The translations under genes and the position numbers were made by a program. The notes beneath the pieces are model-generated. The model was not told the origin of the DNA. It saw nothing but the letters and a program-made list of their open reading frames with translations, and did no database searches. Positions 25,808 to 35,256 of a stretch of DNA of 64,000 bases are shown here, one piece after another. Positions within the stretch are counted from its first letter, which is position 1. Every line of letters begins with the position of its first letter. The stretch is taken from contig JAEUMD010000007.1 of assembly GCA_016793635.1 (NCBI GenBank), forward strand, positions 111,674 to 175,673, written 5' to 3'. Origin of the DNA: Hyphomicrobiaceae bacterium. Lineage in GTDB: Bacteria; Pseudomonadota; Alphaproteobacteria; Rhizobiales; Hyphomicrobiaceae.

Positions 25808-27703
25808 TCAGATGAGCCCGCGCCGTTGCAGGCTCTCGATGAGGCTGTCGATCATGCGCTCGATGTCGCCGTGTCCTCCGTCAAGGCGGAACTCGGGCGC
25901 CTCGGGAACCTCGTAATCGGAATCGATGCCGGTGAAGTTCTTGATCTGCCCGGCGCGAGCCCTGCGGTAGAGGCCCTTCGCATCGCGCGCCTCGCAAACC
26001 TCGATGGGCGTATCGACGAACACTTCCAGGAACTCGTCGGGTTTGAAAAGCTCGCGCGCCATACGCCGCTCCGAGCGGAACGGCGAGATGAACGAGACCA
26101 TGGCGATGAGGCCGGCATCAACCATGAGGCGCGCGACCTCGGCCACGCGGCGAATGTTCTCGACGCGGTCGGCGTCAGTGAAGCCGAGGTCGCGGTTCAA
26201 GCCGTGGCGAACATTGTCGCCGTCGAGGATGAAGGCGTGATGGCCGAGGGCGAACAGGCGCCGGTCGAGCGCGTTCGCGATGGTCGACTTGCCCGATCCC
26301 GAAAGGCCCGTGAACCACAGGCAGAAGGGCTTCTGTCCCTTTTGCTTGGCGCGAACCGTACTATCGATGTCGATCGCCTGCCAATGCACGTTGGCGGCGC
26401 GGCGCAGACCGAAGCGGATCATGCCGGCGCCTACGGTCTGGTTGGAGATCTTGTCGATCAGAATGAACGAGCCGAGCGTGCGATTGCGCTCATAGGGCGT
26501 GAAGACGATCGGCCTGCCCGTCGCCAGGTTGCACAGACCGATCTCGTTGAGCGTGAGCTGGCGCCCCGCCTGATCCTCGAGCGTATCGACGTTCACCTTG
26601 TGCTTGAGCGCGGTGATCGACGCGGAGACAGTTTGCGCTGCGCATTTGAGCAGGTAGGGCCGCCCCGGCAGCATCGGCTCGTCGCCGAGCCAGATGAGGT
26701 GAGCCGCGAATTGGTCGGCGACCTCGGGCCGATCGTCGGCGGCGCAGATGACATCGCCTCGGCTCGTATCGACCTCGTCCTCGAGCACCATCGTCACAGC
26801 GTCACCGGCAGATGCTACCGGCAGCTCGCCACCCTCGGTGTGGATGGAGCGGACGCGGCTTGCGCGCGCGGACGGTAGCACGACGACGCGATCCTGCGGC
26901 TTTACCGCTCCCGCCGCGATCGTTCCGGAAAAGCCGCGAAAATCGAGATTCGGCCGGTTCACCCACTGCACGGGCATCATTAACCCGCCACTCTCGCTGC
27001 TGCCGCTGGTGTCTACGGTCTCCAGATAGGCGAGCAGTGTCGGCCCCTCGTACCAGGACATGTTGGGGCTCTTCGACACGATATTGTCGCCGGCGTGGGC
27101 GGCGACCGGAATGCAAGCCCAGTGCTTGATGCCGAGGTGGCGAGCGAAGCTCTCGTAGTCGGCGCGGATCGACTCGAAGCGCTGCTGGTCGTAGCCGACG
27201 AGATCCATCTTGTTGATCGCGACGACGACATGGCCGACGCCGAGCAGATGCGCGATGGCGCTGTGCCGCCGGGTCTGGGTCAGAACGCCTTTGCGTGCGT
27301 CGACCAGGATCACCGCGAGATCGGAGACGCTGGCTCCCGTCGCCATGTTGCGCGTGTACTGTTCGTGGCCCGGCGTATCGGCGACGATGAACTTGCGGCG
27401 CGGTGTCGCGAAGTAGCGGTAGGCGACGTCGATGGTGATGCCCTGCTCACGCTCGGCTTGAAGCCCGTCGACGAGTAGCGCCAGATCGAGGTTCCCGCCC
27501 GTCGTGCCGTGCTTGAGACTATCCCCCTCGAGCGCCGCAAGCTGATCGTCGAACACTTGTCCGAGATCGTAGAGCAGCCGGCCGATGAGGGTGCTCTTGC
27601 CGTCGTCAACGCTGCCGCACGTCATGAAACGCAGCATATCGCGATCTGCGGGTACCGTGCCGCCGGCTGTAAGTGCCGAAGCGAACGCAGGAGACTCGGA
27701 CAT
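25808..27703 (-). CDS. cysNC: Bifunctional sulfate adenylyltransferase large subunit / adenylylsulfate kinase (CysN-CysC fusion)
   Basis: 631 residues. The CysN GTPase has P-loop [17 protein letters not shown] and NKMDLV in the first half. The C-terminal APS kinase has P-loop GLSGSGKST and the block [12 protein letters not shown]. With CysD it makes APS and then PAPS, the donor for sulfate reduction or sulfotransferases, as NodPQ does for Nod-factor sulfation. Its ATG shares one base with the cysD stop (TAATG), and AGGAGGG inside cysD serves as ribosome site. It sits among polysaccharide precursor genes. Confidence 0.95.
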   Translation of the reverse strand: MSESPAFASALTAGGTVPADRDMLRFMTCGSVDDGKSTLIGRLLYDLGQVFDDQLAALEGDSLKHGTTGGNLDLALLVDGLQAEREQGITIDVAYRYFATPRRKFIVADTPGHEQYTRNMATGASVSDLAVILVDARKGVLTQTRRHSAIAHLLGVGHVVVAINKMDLVGYDQQRFESIRADYESFARHLGIKHWACIPVAAHAGDNIVSKSPNMSWYEGPTLLAYLETVDTSGSSESGGLMMPVQWVNRPNLDFRGFSGTIAAGAVKPQDRVVVLPSARASRVRSIHTEGGELPVASAGDAVTMVLEDEVDTSRGDVICAADDRPEVADQFAAHLIWLGDEPMLPGRPYLLKCAAQTVSASITALKHKVNVDTLEDQAGRQLTLNEIGLCNLATGRPIVFTPYERNRTLGSFILIDKISNQTVGAGMIRFGLRRAANVHWQAIDIDSTVRAKQKGQKPFCLWFTGLSGSGKSTIANALDRRLFALGHHAFILDGDNVRHGLNRDLGFTDADRVENIRRVAEVARLMVDAGLIAMVSFISPFRSERRMARELFKPDEFLEVFVDTPIEVCEARDAKGLYRRARAGQIKNFTGIDSDYEVPEAPEFRLDGGHGDIERMIDSLIESLQRRGLI

Positions 27704-28608
27704 TAGAAATAACCCTCCTGCTTCTTCTTCTCCATGGAGCCTGAGGAATCGCGGTCGATCGCCCGTCCCTGACGCTCCGACACCCGCGAGGCAAATAGCT
27801 CGGCGACGATCTCCTCGACCGTCGTCGCGTTCGAATCGACGGCGCCAGTCAGCGGGTAGCAGCCAAGCGTGCGGAAGCGAACGCGCCTCAGCTCGGGCTG
27901 TTCGCCCGTCATCAGCGGTATGCGCTCGTCATCAACCATGATGAGCATGCCGTCTCGCTCGACGACGGGGCGCTCCTTGGCGAAGTAGAGCGGCACGATC
28001 GGAATACGCTCGGCGGCGATGTATTGCCAGACGTCGAGCTCGGTCCAGTTCGACAGCGGAAACACGCGGACGCTTTCACCAGGAGCGTGGCGGCCATTGT
28101 AGAGCGACCACAACTCCGGGCGCTGCTGCTTGGGGTCCCAACGGTGATTGAGCGCCCGCATCGAGAAGACCCGCTCCTTGGCGCGCGATTTCTCCTCGTC
28201 GCGGCGCGCGCCGCCGATGGCGCAATCGAAGCCGAACGAATCGAGCGCCTGACGCAATGCTTGAGTCTTCATCACGTCGGTATGTACGGCGCTGCCATGC
28301 GTGAACGGGGAGATGTTGCGCGCCGCCCCCTCGGGATTGATGTGGACGTGAAGTCGCAACCCGAGCCGCGCTGCGGTCTCGTCGCGAAATGTGATCATCT
28401 CGCGAAATTTCCACGTCGTATCGACGTGAAGCAGCGGAAATGGCGGCGGCGAAGGATGGAACGCCTTCATCGCGAGGTGCAAGAGAACCGAGGAATCCTT
28501 GCCGATCGAATAGAGCAGTACCGACTTTTCGCATTCGGCGACGAGCTCGCGGAAGATGAAGATCGATTCCGCTTCGAGCTTCTTCAGATGGTGGCTCAGC
28601 GAACTCAT
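27703..28608 (-). CDS. cysD: Sulfate adenylyltransferase small subunit
   Basis: 301 residues, standard length. The PP-loop is YSIGKDSSV, and the family blocks [14 protein letters not shown] and [15 protein letters not shown] are present. It forms the ATP sulfurylase with the downstream CysNC, making APS from sulfate and ATP. The ATG at 28608 matches the family N-terminus ([15 protein letters not shown]); a much longer upstream frame is spurious. No sulfotransferase was recognised in the window, so use for polysaccharide sulfation is only a possibility. Confidence 0.95.
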   Translation of the reverse strand: MSSLSHHLKKLEAESIFIFRELVAECEKSVLLYSIGKDSSVLLHLAMKAFHPSPPPFPLLHVDTTWKFREMITFRDETAARLGLRLHVHINPEGAARNISPFTHGSAVHTDVMKTQALRQALDSFGFDCAIGGARRDEEKSRAKERVFSMRALNHRWDPKQQRPELWSLYNGRHAPGESVRVFPLSNWTELDVWQYIAAERIPIVPLYFAKERPVVERDGMLIMVDDERIPLMTGEQPELRRVRFRTLGCYPLTGAVDSNATTVEEIVAELFASRVSERQGRAIDRDSSGSMEKKKQEGYF

Positions 28609-28949
28609 GCGAGGCGCGTTCCTTTCGGGCGTCGAAGGTTGCGCCCACAATGCAGCGGACGCGGCGGCGCCCTCTTTACCCGCTACATCGTCCGCTGTCA
28701 TGCCCGGCGGAGAAAACCCCGTCTTATCAGAGCATTCGCATGTAACGCGGGCCATCTCAGTGATTTCAATACGAGGATTGGCGCCACCACGACGACGGCC
28801 AAATCCCGGTGCCAGCTCACGTGTTATTCGCAGTTGCGTCGTGGGTCCGAATGCACCTGCTATGTGCGCCCGGACGGACTTTGCCAATTCAATCAGCGAG
28901 TTGCATCCATCTCGCAGACTGTTCCGACATGTGTGGGCGGCCAATAAAC

Positions 28950-29050
28950 ACGTGCCAAACAGGCGCCAAACAGGTGCCATGCAAGAACCGAGCACATACC
29001 AAACGCGAGCCGAAAGGGTGACAAACAGGCACCGAACACGTGCGACATGG
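28950..29050. repeat. Cluster of imperfect GCCAAACAGG-type repeats
   Basis: About four to six degenerate units (GTGCCAAACAGG, GCGCCAAACAGG, GTGACAAACAGG, with weaker ATACCAAACG and CACCGAACACG) in 100 bases. Spacing is irregular and the units are too short and divergent for a CRISPR array. They could be binding sites for a regulator of cysD or of the gene at 29240, or a low-complexity relic. Confidence 0.55.
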
Positions 29051-29067
29051 CTCCACCCACTCCACAA

Positions 29068-29095
29068 GATCCGACGGATACGATCCGACGGATAC
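29068..29095. repeat. 14-bp perfect tandem repeat
   Basis: GATCCGACGGATAC occurs twice without a gap. Each unit itself contains the near-palindrome ATCCGACGGAT (ATCCG-A-CGGAT), so the pair makes a two-site array of an 11-bp palindrome, a shape typical of operator pairs. Confidence 0.85.
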
Positions 29096-29239
29096 GGCTC
29101 GATTAGGCTTGAAGAACGAGCGTTGCTGCCCCCGGCTAGGCCCCTACAGCCCGAGCACAAACTGAATCGAAGACACACTTGCAGTGACGGCCGGTATACG
29201 CTGCGGGCAACAGCTGTAATCGAGAACATCGGAAGATCC

Positions 29240-29929
29240 GTGAGCGACGTCACTTTCAAGCGCGGGCAAGTGGAGTGGGCTCTCTGGCGGGCCCTCACGA
29301 TCGGCCGCGGCTTCGCCGACCAGCCTCCCGCTGTATTCCGCACGAGAATCAAGCGCCTTCTCGACTTAGATCGAGACAACAATGCCGACGAACCCGCATT
29401 CGCACCGCATGGGGAGGGGCAGGGCGTCGAGCTGCAATTCACCCCGTTTGACGTGTTCTGCTTGGGGATCGGCCTCGATCTTCTCGATATTGGGTTCAAG
29501 CAGGGTGAGGTCGTGCAGCTGATCCGCCACCTGCGACCAGAACTAGAGGGGTGGTTACCTCACCTGCTTGCGCGGCCCTCGCTGATCGATCGGCAGAACC
29601 ACTTGGCCCGCCAACATCCCGATCTTCCGACCGTTGAGCGCAAGGGGCGGGCACCGTTGGCCGACTCCCGGGTGTTTTTAGTCCTTGGTCGGATTGAGGC
29701 GACGGAGGCTCTGGTGGAGACCGAGGCGTCCGGGGGCGAGGCGGCGTTGCTTGCCCCGATCTTCTGTGCCGGTTTGGATCGCCTGCGCGAAGCGATCCTC
29801 GACCTGATGCCGCTTCGCCGGCGGGTGGCGGCCGTGCTCGAGATCACGGCGATGGCACAGGCGGTGGACACGTTTCTCGCCAAGGCACCGACCTTCGCCC
29901 GCGGGCGACCCAAGCGAGCCGGTCTCTAA
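29240..29929 (+). CDS. Hypothetical protein, possibly DNA-associated
   Basis: 229 residues from a GTG; an in-frame extension further upstream looks non-coding. The N-terminus ([15 protein letters not shown], then [14 protein letters not shown]) and centre ([40 protein letters not shown]) resemble a pair of helical modules in which the second has a MerR-like look. The C-terminus is basic ([10 protein letters not shown]). I recognise no catalytic motif. The tandem palindromes lie about 145 bases upstream, so it could be a self-regulating DNA-binding protein; that is inference. Confidence 0.55.
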   Translation: MSDVTFKRGQVEWALWRALTIGRGFADQPPAVFRTRIKRLLDLDRDNNADEPAFAPHGEGQGVELQFTPFDVFCLGIGLDLLDIGFKQGEVVQLIRHLRPELEGWLPHLLARPSLIDRQNHLARQHPDLPTVERKGRAPLADSRVFLVLGRIEATEALVETEASGGEAALLAPIFCAGLDRLREAILDLMPLRRRVAAVLEITAMAQAVDTFLAKAPTFARGRPKRAGL

Positions 29930-30089
29930 GGGCCGAACAGCGTGGGGGGCTAACGCTGGCCGACTATCGCCTGCGAAGCGGCGCGTGCTTTCGGCCGATC
30001 AGCGGGAGGAGTTACCCGCCGAAGTTGACGGACGTTCCGTGTGACTTTCATCTTACCTCGATCGAGCAACGTGAGGCGACATCGCAACC

Positions 30090-30340
30090 ACCCGGCTTTC
30101 CAGTCAGGGCCAAGTTGTCATCCCCGAATAGGTCAGGGATGCGCGGGACTGGCACATTGGCATGACCGTCGACATCGGGGAGCACGGTGACGCGATCATG
30201 CTGCGTCCGAGCAGGCCTCTAGCGGCTACGTCCCTCGACGAAGTGGCCGGTTTCCTCGGGTAATCTGGCCCGACGCTTACCATCGAGAAGATGAAGGAGG
30301 CGGTCCTCAAAGAGGCTCGGCGAAGAGCCGAGAGATGTTC
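30090..30340 (+). pseudogene. Remnant of a VapB/AbrB-type antitoxin gene
   Basis: In one frame the DNA spells an AbrB-like swapped-hairpin antitoxin: GQVVIPE, stop, VRDARDWHIGMTVDIGEHGDAIMLRPSRP, then TSLDEVAGFLG, stop, SGPTLTIEKMKEAVLKEARRRAER. Two in-frame stops (TAG at about 30126 and TAA at about 30260) interrupt it and no start is evident. The order antitoxin then PIN toxin is that of vapBC operons. It is non-functional as read. Confidence 0.75.
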
Positions 30341-30703
30341 GGCGTTGATACCAACCTCGTTGTGCACCTGTTTGTCGGTGATGACCTGGAGCAAGCAAAA
30401 CGCAATATGGATCGGCAGCACGGTTCTGCTCGAGACGGAATGGATGTTGCGCAGCGCCGAAAATTTTAGCCCGGCAGCGATCCGGGGGGCGTTCGCTGAC
30501 TATTCGGCCTTCCGAACGAGGTCATTGGCGACCCGCCCCTCGCGATCCAGGCCCTTACCCGGTACGGGGCGGACATGAGCTTCGCGGACGCGCTGCACAG
30601 TGCAGCGGCCACGCCCACCTCCAGTCTTGCCAACTTCGATAGGGCGTTACAAAGGGCCGCCGAGGGCATCATCGCAGGCTCGCCGCAGGTCTTGGCGCCG
30701 TGA
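30335..30703 (+). pseudogene. Frameshifted VapC (PIN domain) toxin
   Basis: The start is normal, MFGVDTNLVVHLFVGDD, but the frame ends at about residue 45. The rest of a PIN domain continues in other frames: LLETEWMLRSAENFSPAAI, then MSFADALHSAAATPTSSLANFDRALQRAAEGI to the stop at 30703. All four acidic PIN positions (Asp5, the Glu of LETEW, the Asp of FADALH, the Asp of NFDRAL) can be found, but in three frames. At least two indels make it a pseudogene. Confidence 0.8.
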
Positions 30704-30881
30704 TCTGCGGAGCGAAATGACGCGGTGACATAAGCATTCTCAGAGCGGGACCAGCATCCGGGGTCAACAAGTACAACCGCCATAATGCACCCGGGCACAG
30801 AGCAATCGATCGAGTCCATCCCCTTTATTACAACCCTCTTTGGGGTTATATATAGGAATGCGAAAGACAAGGAGGTTCCTC

Positions 30882-31475
30882 ATGGATGGCGACGACAATG
30901 ACTTTGATGGGCGCGACCGGCGTGGTCGATGGGTCAAGGGCCACTGCCCCAATCGCAACGGGCGACCGCGCAAAAAACCGGTCATCAGCGACGCCGATGT
31001 CGGCTACTTCAAGCAACAGATGGTCGAAGCGACGGTTAAGGGCGAGAAATGCTGGCTGACCCGACACGAGTTGCTTCTGCATTCAATGTTTGATCAAGCG
31101 CTGAAGGGCAAAGTGTCGATGGCTCGAAAATTGTTCGATCGCTTCGAGAGCGTCGAAACGCTGTGGGCCGAAGCACAAGCCTTGCTGAAGCGCCTAGCGC
31201 AGCAGCTCCTCGAAAACTATGACGAGACTGGCAAGTTCGACGACAAGCTTCTGGACGAGTACGAGACACTTCGCCGAGGCTTGACTTATGACCGCGCGCC
31301 CCAGCCCGAACGAGCGCCTCGTCGCAAGGCGTATGCCGAGCCGCCAACCTGGCGGACCCGTCCCAAACCGCAAGCGGTACTCGCCCTCGAGCGGCAATGG
31401 GCCGAGGAAGAGGCCGAGGAGAAAGCGCGGGCGGCGGCACGATCCAAAACCAAAGCCAAAGCCGGCTCGACATGA
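30882..31475 (+). CDS. DUF5681 family phage-associated protein
   Basis: 197 residues from an ATG with AAGGAGG six bases upstream. The N-terminus holds the short DUF5681 motif (GRWVKGHCPNRNGRPRKKP), normally found beside phage packaging and DNA-modification genes. The rest is helical and charged, ending in an Ala/Lys-rich tail. It precedes the ParB-methylase gene by 56 bases, an arrangement common in alphaproteobacterial prophage-like islands. The molecular role is unknown. Confidence 0.75.
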   Translation: MDGDDNDFDGRDRRGRWVKGHCPNRNGRPRKKPVISDADVGYFKQQMVEATVKGEKCWLTRHELLLHSMFDQALKGKVSMARKLFDRFESVETLWAEAQALLKRLAQQLLENYDETGKFDDKLLDEYETLRRGLTYDRAPQPERAPRRKAYAEPPTWRTRPKPQAVLALERQWAEEEAEEKARAAARSKTKAKAGST

Positions 31476-31531
31476 CGAGCCAACTCGAAAACGATTGAGT
31501 CTGAAGGTCGGCTGATGCACGGAGAATACGC

Positions 31532-32869
31532 ATGGGTCTCATCGATCACGAAAAGCTCGAGCGCGTCGCTGTCGACGCGCTCGAACCTTATTCGGGCAAT
31601 GCCCGCACGCACTCGAAGAAGCAGATCCATCAGCTCGCGCGCTCGATCGAGAAGTTTGGTTTTACCAACCCGGTGCTGATCGACGGGACCAATGGGATCA
31701 TCGCCGGTCACGGCCGCGTTCTGGCCGCAAAATCGATGGGGCTAAAGGAGGTGCCGTGCCTCAGGCTCTCACACCTCACCGACGCTGATAAGCGGGCCTA
31801 CATCTTGGCCGACAACAAGCTCGCTCAGAACGCGGGATGGGACAAGGAGCTGCTGGCGATCGAGCTGCAGAGCCTGATCGAGGTCGACTACGACGTCGAA
31901 CTGACCGGCTTCACGGTCGGCGAAGCCGATGTCGTGATCGGCGAAGCGGCGCAGGCCTCGCCGGACGCGCGCGATGCCGAGGACAACACCATACCGGAAC
32001 CTGCCGGACGCGCCGTCACGAGGCCGGGGGACATCTGGCTACTCGGCCGCCACCGGTTGATCTGCGGCGACGCCCAGGATGCTACCGCGTTCGCCCGGCT
32101 GCTCGACGGCGAGACCGTCGACGCGGTGTTCACCGATCCGCCCTACAACGTCCCGATCGACGGTAACGTCTCGGGTCTCGGCGAGGTGAAGCACCGCGAG
32201 TTCGCCTTCGCCACCGGCGAGATGAGCAAGCTGGCGTTCACGAGCTTCCTCACGACAACGCTCGGCCATACTGCGGTGGCCTGTCGCGACGGCGCCATCG
32301 CCTTCGTGTGCATGGACTGGCGGCACATGGGCGAGCTGATCGCCGCTGGTGGAGCCGTCTTCGATGAGCTGAAGAACGTTTGCGTCTGGAACAAGACCAA
32401 CGGCGGCATGGGCTCGTTCTATCGCTCCAAGCACGAGATGGTGTTCGTGTTCAAGGTCGGCACTGCGCCGCATACGAACACCTTCGGGTTGGGCGAGGGG
32501 GGCCGCTACCGCACCAACGTCTGGGACTACGCCGGGGTCAACTCCATGGGCAAGCAGCGCATGGAGGAACTCGAGATGCACCCGACGGTAAAACCCGTCG
32601 CGCTGGTCGCTGACGCCTTGCTCGACGTGACCAAGCGTGGGGCGCGGGTGCTAGATCCGTTCGGCGGCTCGGGCTCGACGCTCATTGCCGCGGAGAAGAC
32701 CGGTCGCGTCGCGCGCCTGATCGAATACGACGCGATCTACTGCGATGTCATCGTCCGTCGCTTCGAAGCCTACACCGGAAAGCAGGCCAAGCTCGCCGCC
32801 ACGGGTCAAGCGTTCGAAGATGTCAGCACGCATCGAGCGACGTCCGCACCGGCACCGTCGTCAGTTTGA
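31532..32869 (+). CDS. DNA modification methylase with N-terminal ParB-like domain
   Basis: 445 residues. Residues 1-150 form a ParB/Srx-like domain (VDALEPYSGNARTHSKKQIHQLARSI, NGIIAGHGRVLAAKSMG). The C-terminal N4/N6 methyltransferase has DPPY (Asp202-Tyr205) before the AdoMet motif DPFGGSGST, an order typical of the beta class. Such fusions occur in phages and islands as orphan methylases that protect or mark DNA; no restriction gene is adjacent. The target site cannot be read. It looks intact. Confidence 0.9.
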   Translation: MGLIDHEKLERVAVDALEPYSGNARTHSKKQIHQLARSIEKFGFTNPVLIDGTNGIIAGHGRVLAAKSMGLKEVPCLRLSHLTDADKRAYILADNKLAQNAGWDKELLAIELQSLIEVDYDVELTGFTVGEADVVIGEAAQASPDARDAEDNTIPEPAGRAVTRPGDIWLLGRHRLICGDAQDATAFARLLDGETVDAVFTDPPYNVPIDGNVSGLGEVKHREFAFATGEMSKLAFTSFLTTTLGHTAVACRDGAIAFVCMDWRHMGELIAAGGAVFDELKNVCVWNKTNGGMGSFYRSKHEMVFVFKVGTAPHTNTFGLGEGGRYRTNVWDYAGVNSMGKQRMEELEMHPTVKPVALVADALLDVTKRGARVLDPFGGSGSTLIAAEKTGRVARLIEYDAIYCDVIVRRFEAYTGKQAKLAATGQAFEDVSTHRATSAPAPSSV

Positions 32870-33041
32870 GAGGGGCGCGGCATCCCCGCCCCATCAGACC
32901 GAGCAACCATTGGCGAACTTGCGCCGCTGGGGCAATCTGGGGAACCTCCGATGCGCTCGCGGGGATCAGGCAGTCTTTCGACAAGTCACCCATCCGCGAG
33001 GCGTCGATCAGAGCTGTGTCGAATGGAAAGCCACGCCGCGC

Positions 33042-33698
33042 TTACTGCTGCCCACTAAGGCAAGCGGTCGGGGGCGCCGGAAACAGTTCAGCTGAGCGTC
33101 CGAGGGCCCAGTAGCCGATCAAGCCAAGCACCTCGTGCCAGACCCAGGCCGACAAATCCTCCACGGTGCCGGGCGTATCGTCGACCGGCCAGGGCACCAC
33201 CGGAAAGTCGACCGCATGGAAGGCACCGATGGCGCGCGGCATGTGAACGGCCGAAGTCACCACCGCCCAGCACTCAGCATCGCGGGGAGCGACGAGGTCT
33301 TTGCTGTAGAGCGCATTCTCGTAGGTCGTGGTGGCGCGGCGATCAACCGCGGCCCGACGGGCATCCCTCATAGCCTCTTTCGCAACGGCAATTTCATTGT
33401 CGCCCGGCCCGCTCAGCACGATCGCCGCATCCGGAAAACGATCCGATAGGCCAACCGCCGCATGCACGCGCGTGGCCGAGCCGCCGAGGATGATGATGCC
33501 GTCGAGACGGGCGCCGTCGGGCAAACTCGGTCGAGCGATCCGATTCTCTAGTACACTGGCAAACGTCACGACTAACTTCGCTTCGAGGGTCGCCGCCAAG
33601 AAGGCGAGCGGGGCAAGCAACAGCCCCTCGGCGTGCCGCAGCTTCGCGTCGGTTCTGCCAATCGGGACTGTTGACCAGGAACGGCCGTCGAAACGCAT
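33042..33698 (-). CDS. YdcF/DUF218 family protein
   Basis: 218 residues. The DUF218 core is recognisable: LDGIIILGGSATRVHAAVGLSDRFPDAAIVLSGPGDNE, then TTTYENALYSKDL, then WAVVTSAVHMPRAIGAF. Members are inner-membrane-associated and often linked to envelope or exopolysaccharide functions such as ElyC and SanA. Most family members start with two membrane helices; here only one weak hydrophobic stretch (LLLAPLAFLAATL) is present, so the 5' end may be truncated or replaced. It lies alone in the accessory segment. Confidence 0.75.
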   Translation of the reverse strand: MRFDGRSWSTVPIGRTDAKLRHAEGLLLAPLAFLAATLEAKLVVTFASVLENRIARPSLPDGARLDGIIILGGSATRVHAAVGLSDRFPDAAIVLSGPGDNEIAVAKEAMRDARRAAVDRRATTTYENALYSKDLVAPRDAECWAVVTSAVHMPRAIGAFHAVDFPVVPWPVDDTPGTVEDLSAWVWHEVLGLIGYWALGRSAELFPAPPTACLSGQQ

Positions 33699-34089
33699 GG
33701 ATCAAGACCGCGAAAGAGCACTTCCTCCCGGCCAAAATCGATGAATCGAGAAAATCTTTGGTGAACGAGCGGCAGGATCGCGTCGAAGCCGCCAGACGCT
33801 GGGGCCAGCAGCACGTCAGTGACCACAGAATAAGGACGCCACCTTCTGCCATGGCCGGTTAGCGGTCGCGCTTCGGGACACATCGAAGCGACCGAAGCCG
33901 ATACCTGAAACATAGCGCAATGCGCCAGTCGCGCTGCTTCATTCGCTGGACTTCCGGACCAAACGGAGCGTTGCTGTGCGCTGTCCAGAACGACGAAGTG
34001 ATAGCTAATTCCAAGCGCCTCGCTGGCCGAGCGGGGCTTTCAGAGGTGCGGGCACCGTGCCCTGCAATTCTGAGCCCTGGAGCCACCCT
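33699..34089. other. Intergenic gap with no supported gene
   Basis: 391 bases between the divergent YdcF-like and DUF3489 genes. Several short frames occur but none has a ribosome site plus recognisable sequence. It may include decayed 5' sequence of the YdcF-like gene. Confidence 0.4.
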
Positions 34090-34431
34090 ATGAAACTGCA
34101 ATCGAAAGCGCGTTCTGCACGCCCCAATACCATGAAGCGACGCTCCGAGAGACCGACAACGCGACAGCCTGAGCCATCCGAGGTGGAGATGAAGACGCCA
34201 CACGTTAGCAAGCAGCAGCGCTGTATCGACATCCTCAAGCGGCCACAGGGCGCCATGCTGGCGGAACTAGCCGAAATCACGGGGTGGCAAGCACACTCGA
34301 TCCGCGGGTTTCTGTCGGGCACGGTGAAGAAGAAACTCGGGCTCAATCTCGTGTCGTCAGAAGAACTCGGTTCGCGACGCTACGCCGTTTGTCAGCCCAA
34401 GCGGCCCGGCCGAAAATCAAAAACAACGTAG
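34090..34431 (+). CDS. DUF3489 domain protein
   Basis: 113 residues. A basic disordered N-terminus is followed by a compact winged-helix-like DUF3489 unit (KQQRCIDILKRPQGAMLAELAEITGWQAHSIRGFLSGTVKKKLGL). The fold suggests DNA binding. Such genes are frequent in alphaproteobacterial phage-like regions and islands. No partner gene is evident. Confidence 0.8.
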   Translation: MKLQSKARSARPNTMKRRSERPTTRQPEPSEVEMKTPHVSKQQRCIDILKRPQGAMLAELAEITGWQAHSIRGFLSGTVKKKLGLNLVSSEELGSRRYAVCQPKRPGRKSKTT

Positions 34432-34586
34432 GCTGCGCAACGCGTTGGAATCGAAGTCATCCGAGCCGCGCACTGCGTCGCCTCAGTCCACATCTGTGGA
34501 TGATGGCGCCCATGTCGTCGAAGCTTCTGCCGGAACAGCGTAAGAGAATCTCTGATGTGAGCTGAAATCGCAGATAGGCATCCGAG

Positions 34587-34946
34587 ATGAAATCGCCGGA
34601 CCAACTCGTCGCGTTCGTCGCACGCGGCCACGGTGTCGTGATCGAGCACAAGGGCGAAAATCGCACGATCCGTGTCCTTAACGGGCGCGGGGGAGAGCGA
34701 GCGGCGGCGACTCTCACGATCGACGCTTATGAAGCCTTCATGACCGAGGCGATGTCGCGGCTTGCAGCCGGGCACCCTCGGCACTTCACGGTCGACATAA
34801 AGCGGGACTTCTACGGTGGGACCTGGGTAGAGGTGCGGTCGGGGTTGTTCGGCCGAAATGTAGCCCGGCTCCGAATCTCTCCCCGCCACATTTCCGTCCT
34901 GCAAGGGCAATTGGAGGCCAATGCGCACGTTGTGGCAGCAAGCTAA
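34587..34946 (+). CDS. Hypothetical accessory-region protein
   Basis: 119 residues, mostly beta-rich in character (GVVIEHKGENRTIRVLNG, HFTVDIKRDFYGGTWVEV, NVARLRISPRHISVLQ). No domain is recognised and no signal peptide is seen. It is short, on the plus strand after DUF3489, and probably part of the same island cargo. Coding is supported by uninterrupted, protein-like composition only. Confidence 0.5.
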   Translation: MKSPDQLVAFVARGHGVVIEHKGENRTIRVLNGRGGERAAATLTIDAYEAFMTEAMSRLAAGHPRHFTVDIKRDFYGGTWVEVRSGLFGRNVARLRISPRHISVLQGQLEANAHVVAAS

Positions 34947-35256
34947 GCGGGCTTGACAACCAGCGGCCTAAGACAAGGGCTACTGGCGCGGACTCTTCTG
35001 CAACCTTACGGCGAGAGTGTCGTCTTTGGCTTCGTTTCGTAAAGCCGCACTTGTCCTCAAGAAGTAGATGGTGGTCGTTACAGAATGCGTCCCTACCACC
35101 TGAAATCGTTCGATGTTCCTCACCCCACATCCTTGTGCTAAGTGCTTGTGCTAGCGCCGGAACATCGGTGCAGCTAGGAGTCGCATTGTAAGTAGGTCAT
35201 CCCGCGCTCGACAATCCGAGCTTCGCATGGCCTGATCTTTTTGCCGTGTCGCCGGA
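34947..35256. other. Leader region of the second NusG-like gene
   Basis: 310 bases without a gene I support. It is lower in GC than the flanks and would contain the promoter and 5' leader of the NusG-like gene. No ops-like element or terminator could be assigned by eye. Confidence 0.4.

Larger units (their letters stand above)
28609..29239. other. Gene-free region with degenerate short repeats, boundary of the accessory segment
   Basis: 631 bases upstream of cysD without a gene I support. It begins the part of the window where base composition and gene content change. The stretch at about 28950-29050 has several imperfect copies of a 9-13 base unit related to TGCCAAACAGG, and a perfect 14-bp tandem repeat follows at 29068-29095. 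Both are described separately. Confidence 0.6.

Noticed and set aside
25655-26878. A 407-residue plus-strand frame opposite cysNC
   Set aside because: Antisense shadow of the CysN/CysC coding sequence; low-complexity acidic and basic content.
28950-29095. CRISPR array
   Set aside because: Units are only 9-14 bases, degenerate, irregularly spaced or directly abutting, with no spacers and no cas genes.
28609-29499. A roughly 300-residue N-terminal extension of cysD
   Set aside because: CysD homology begins at the Met at 28608; the added part is not protein-like and crosses the repeat region and the gene at 29240.
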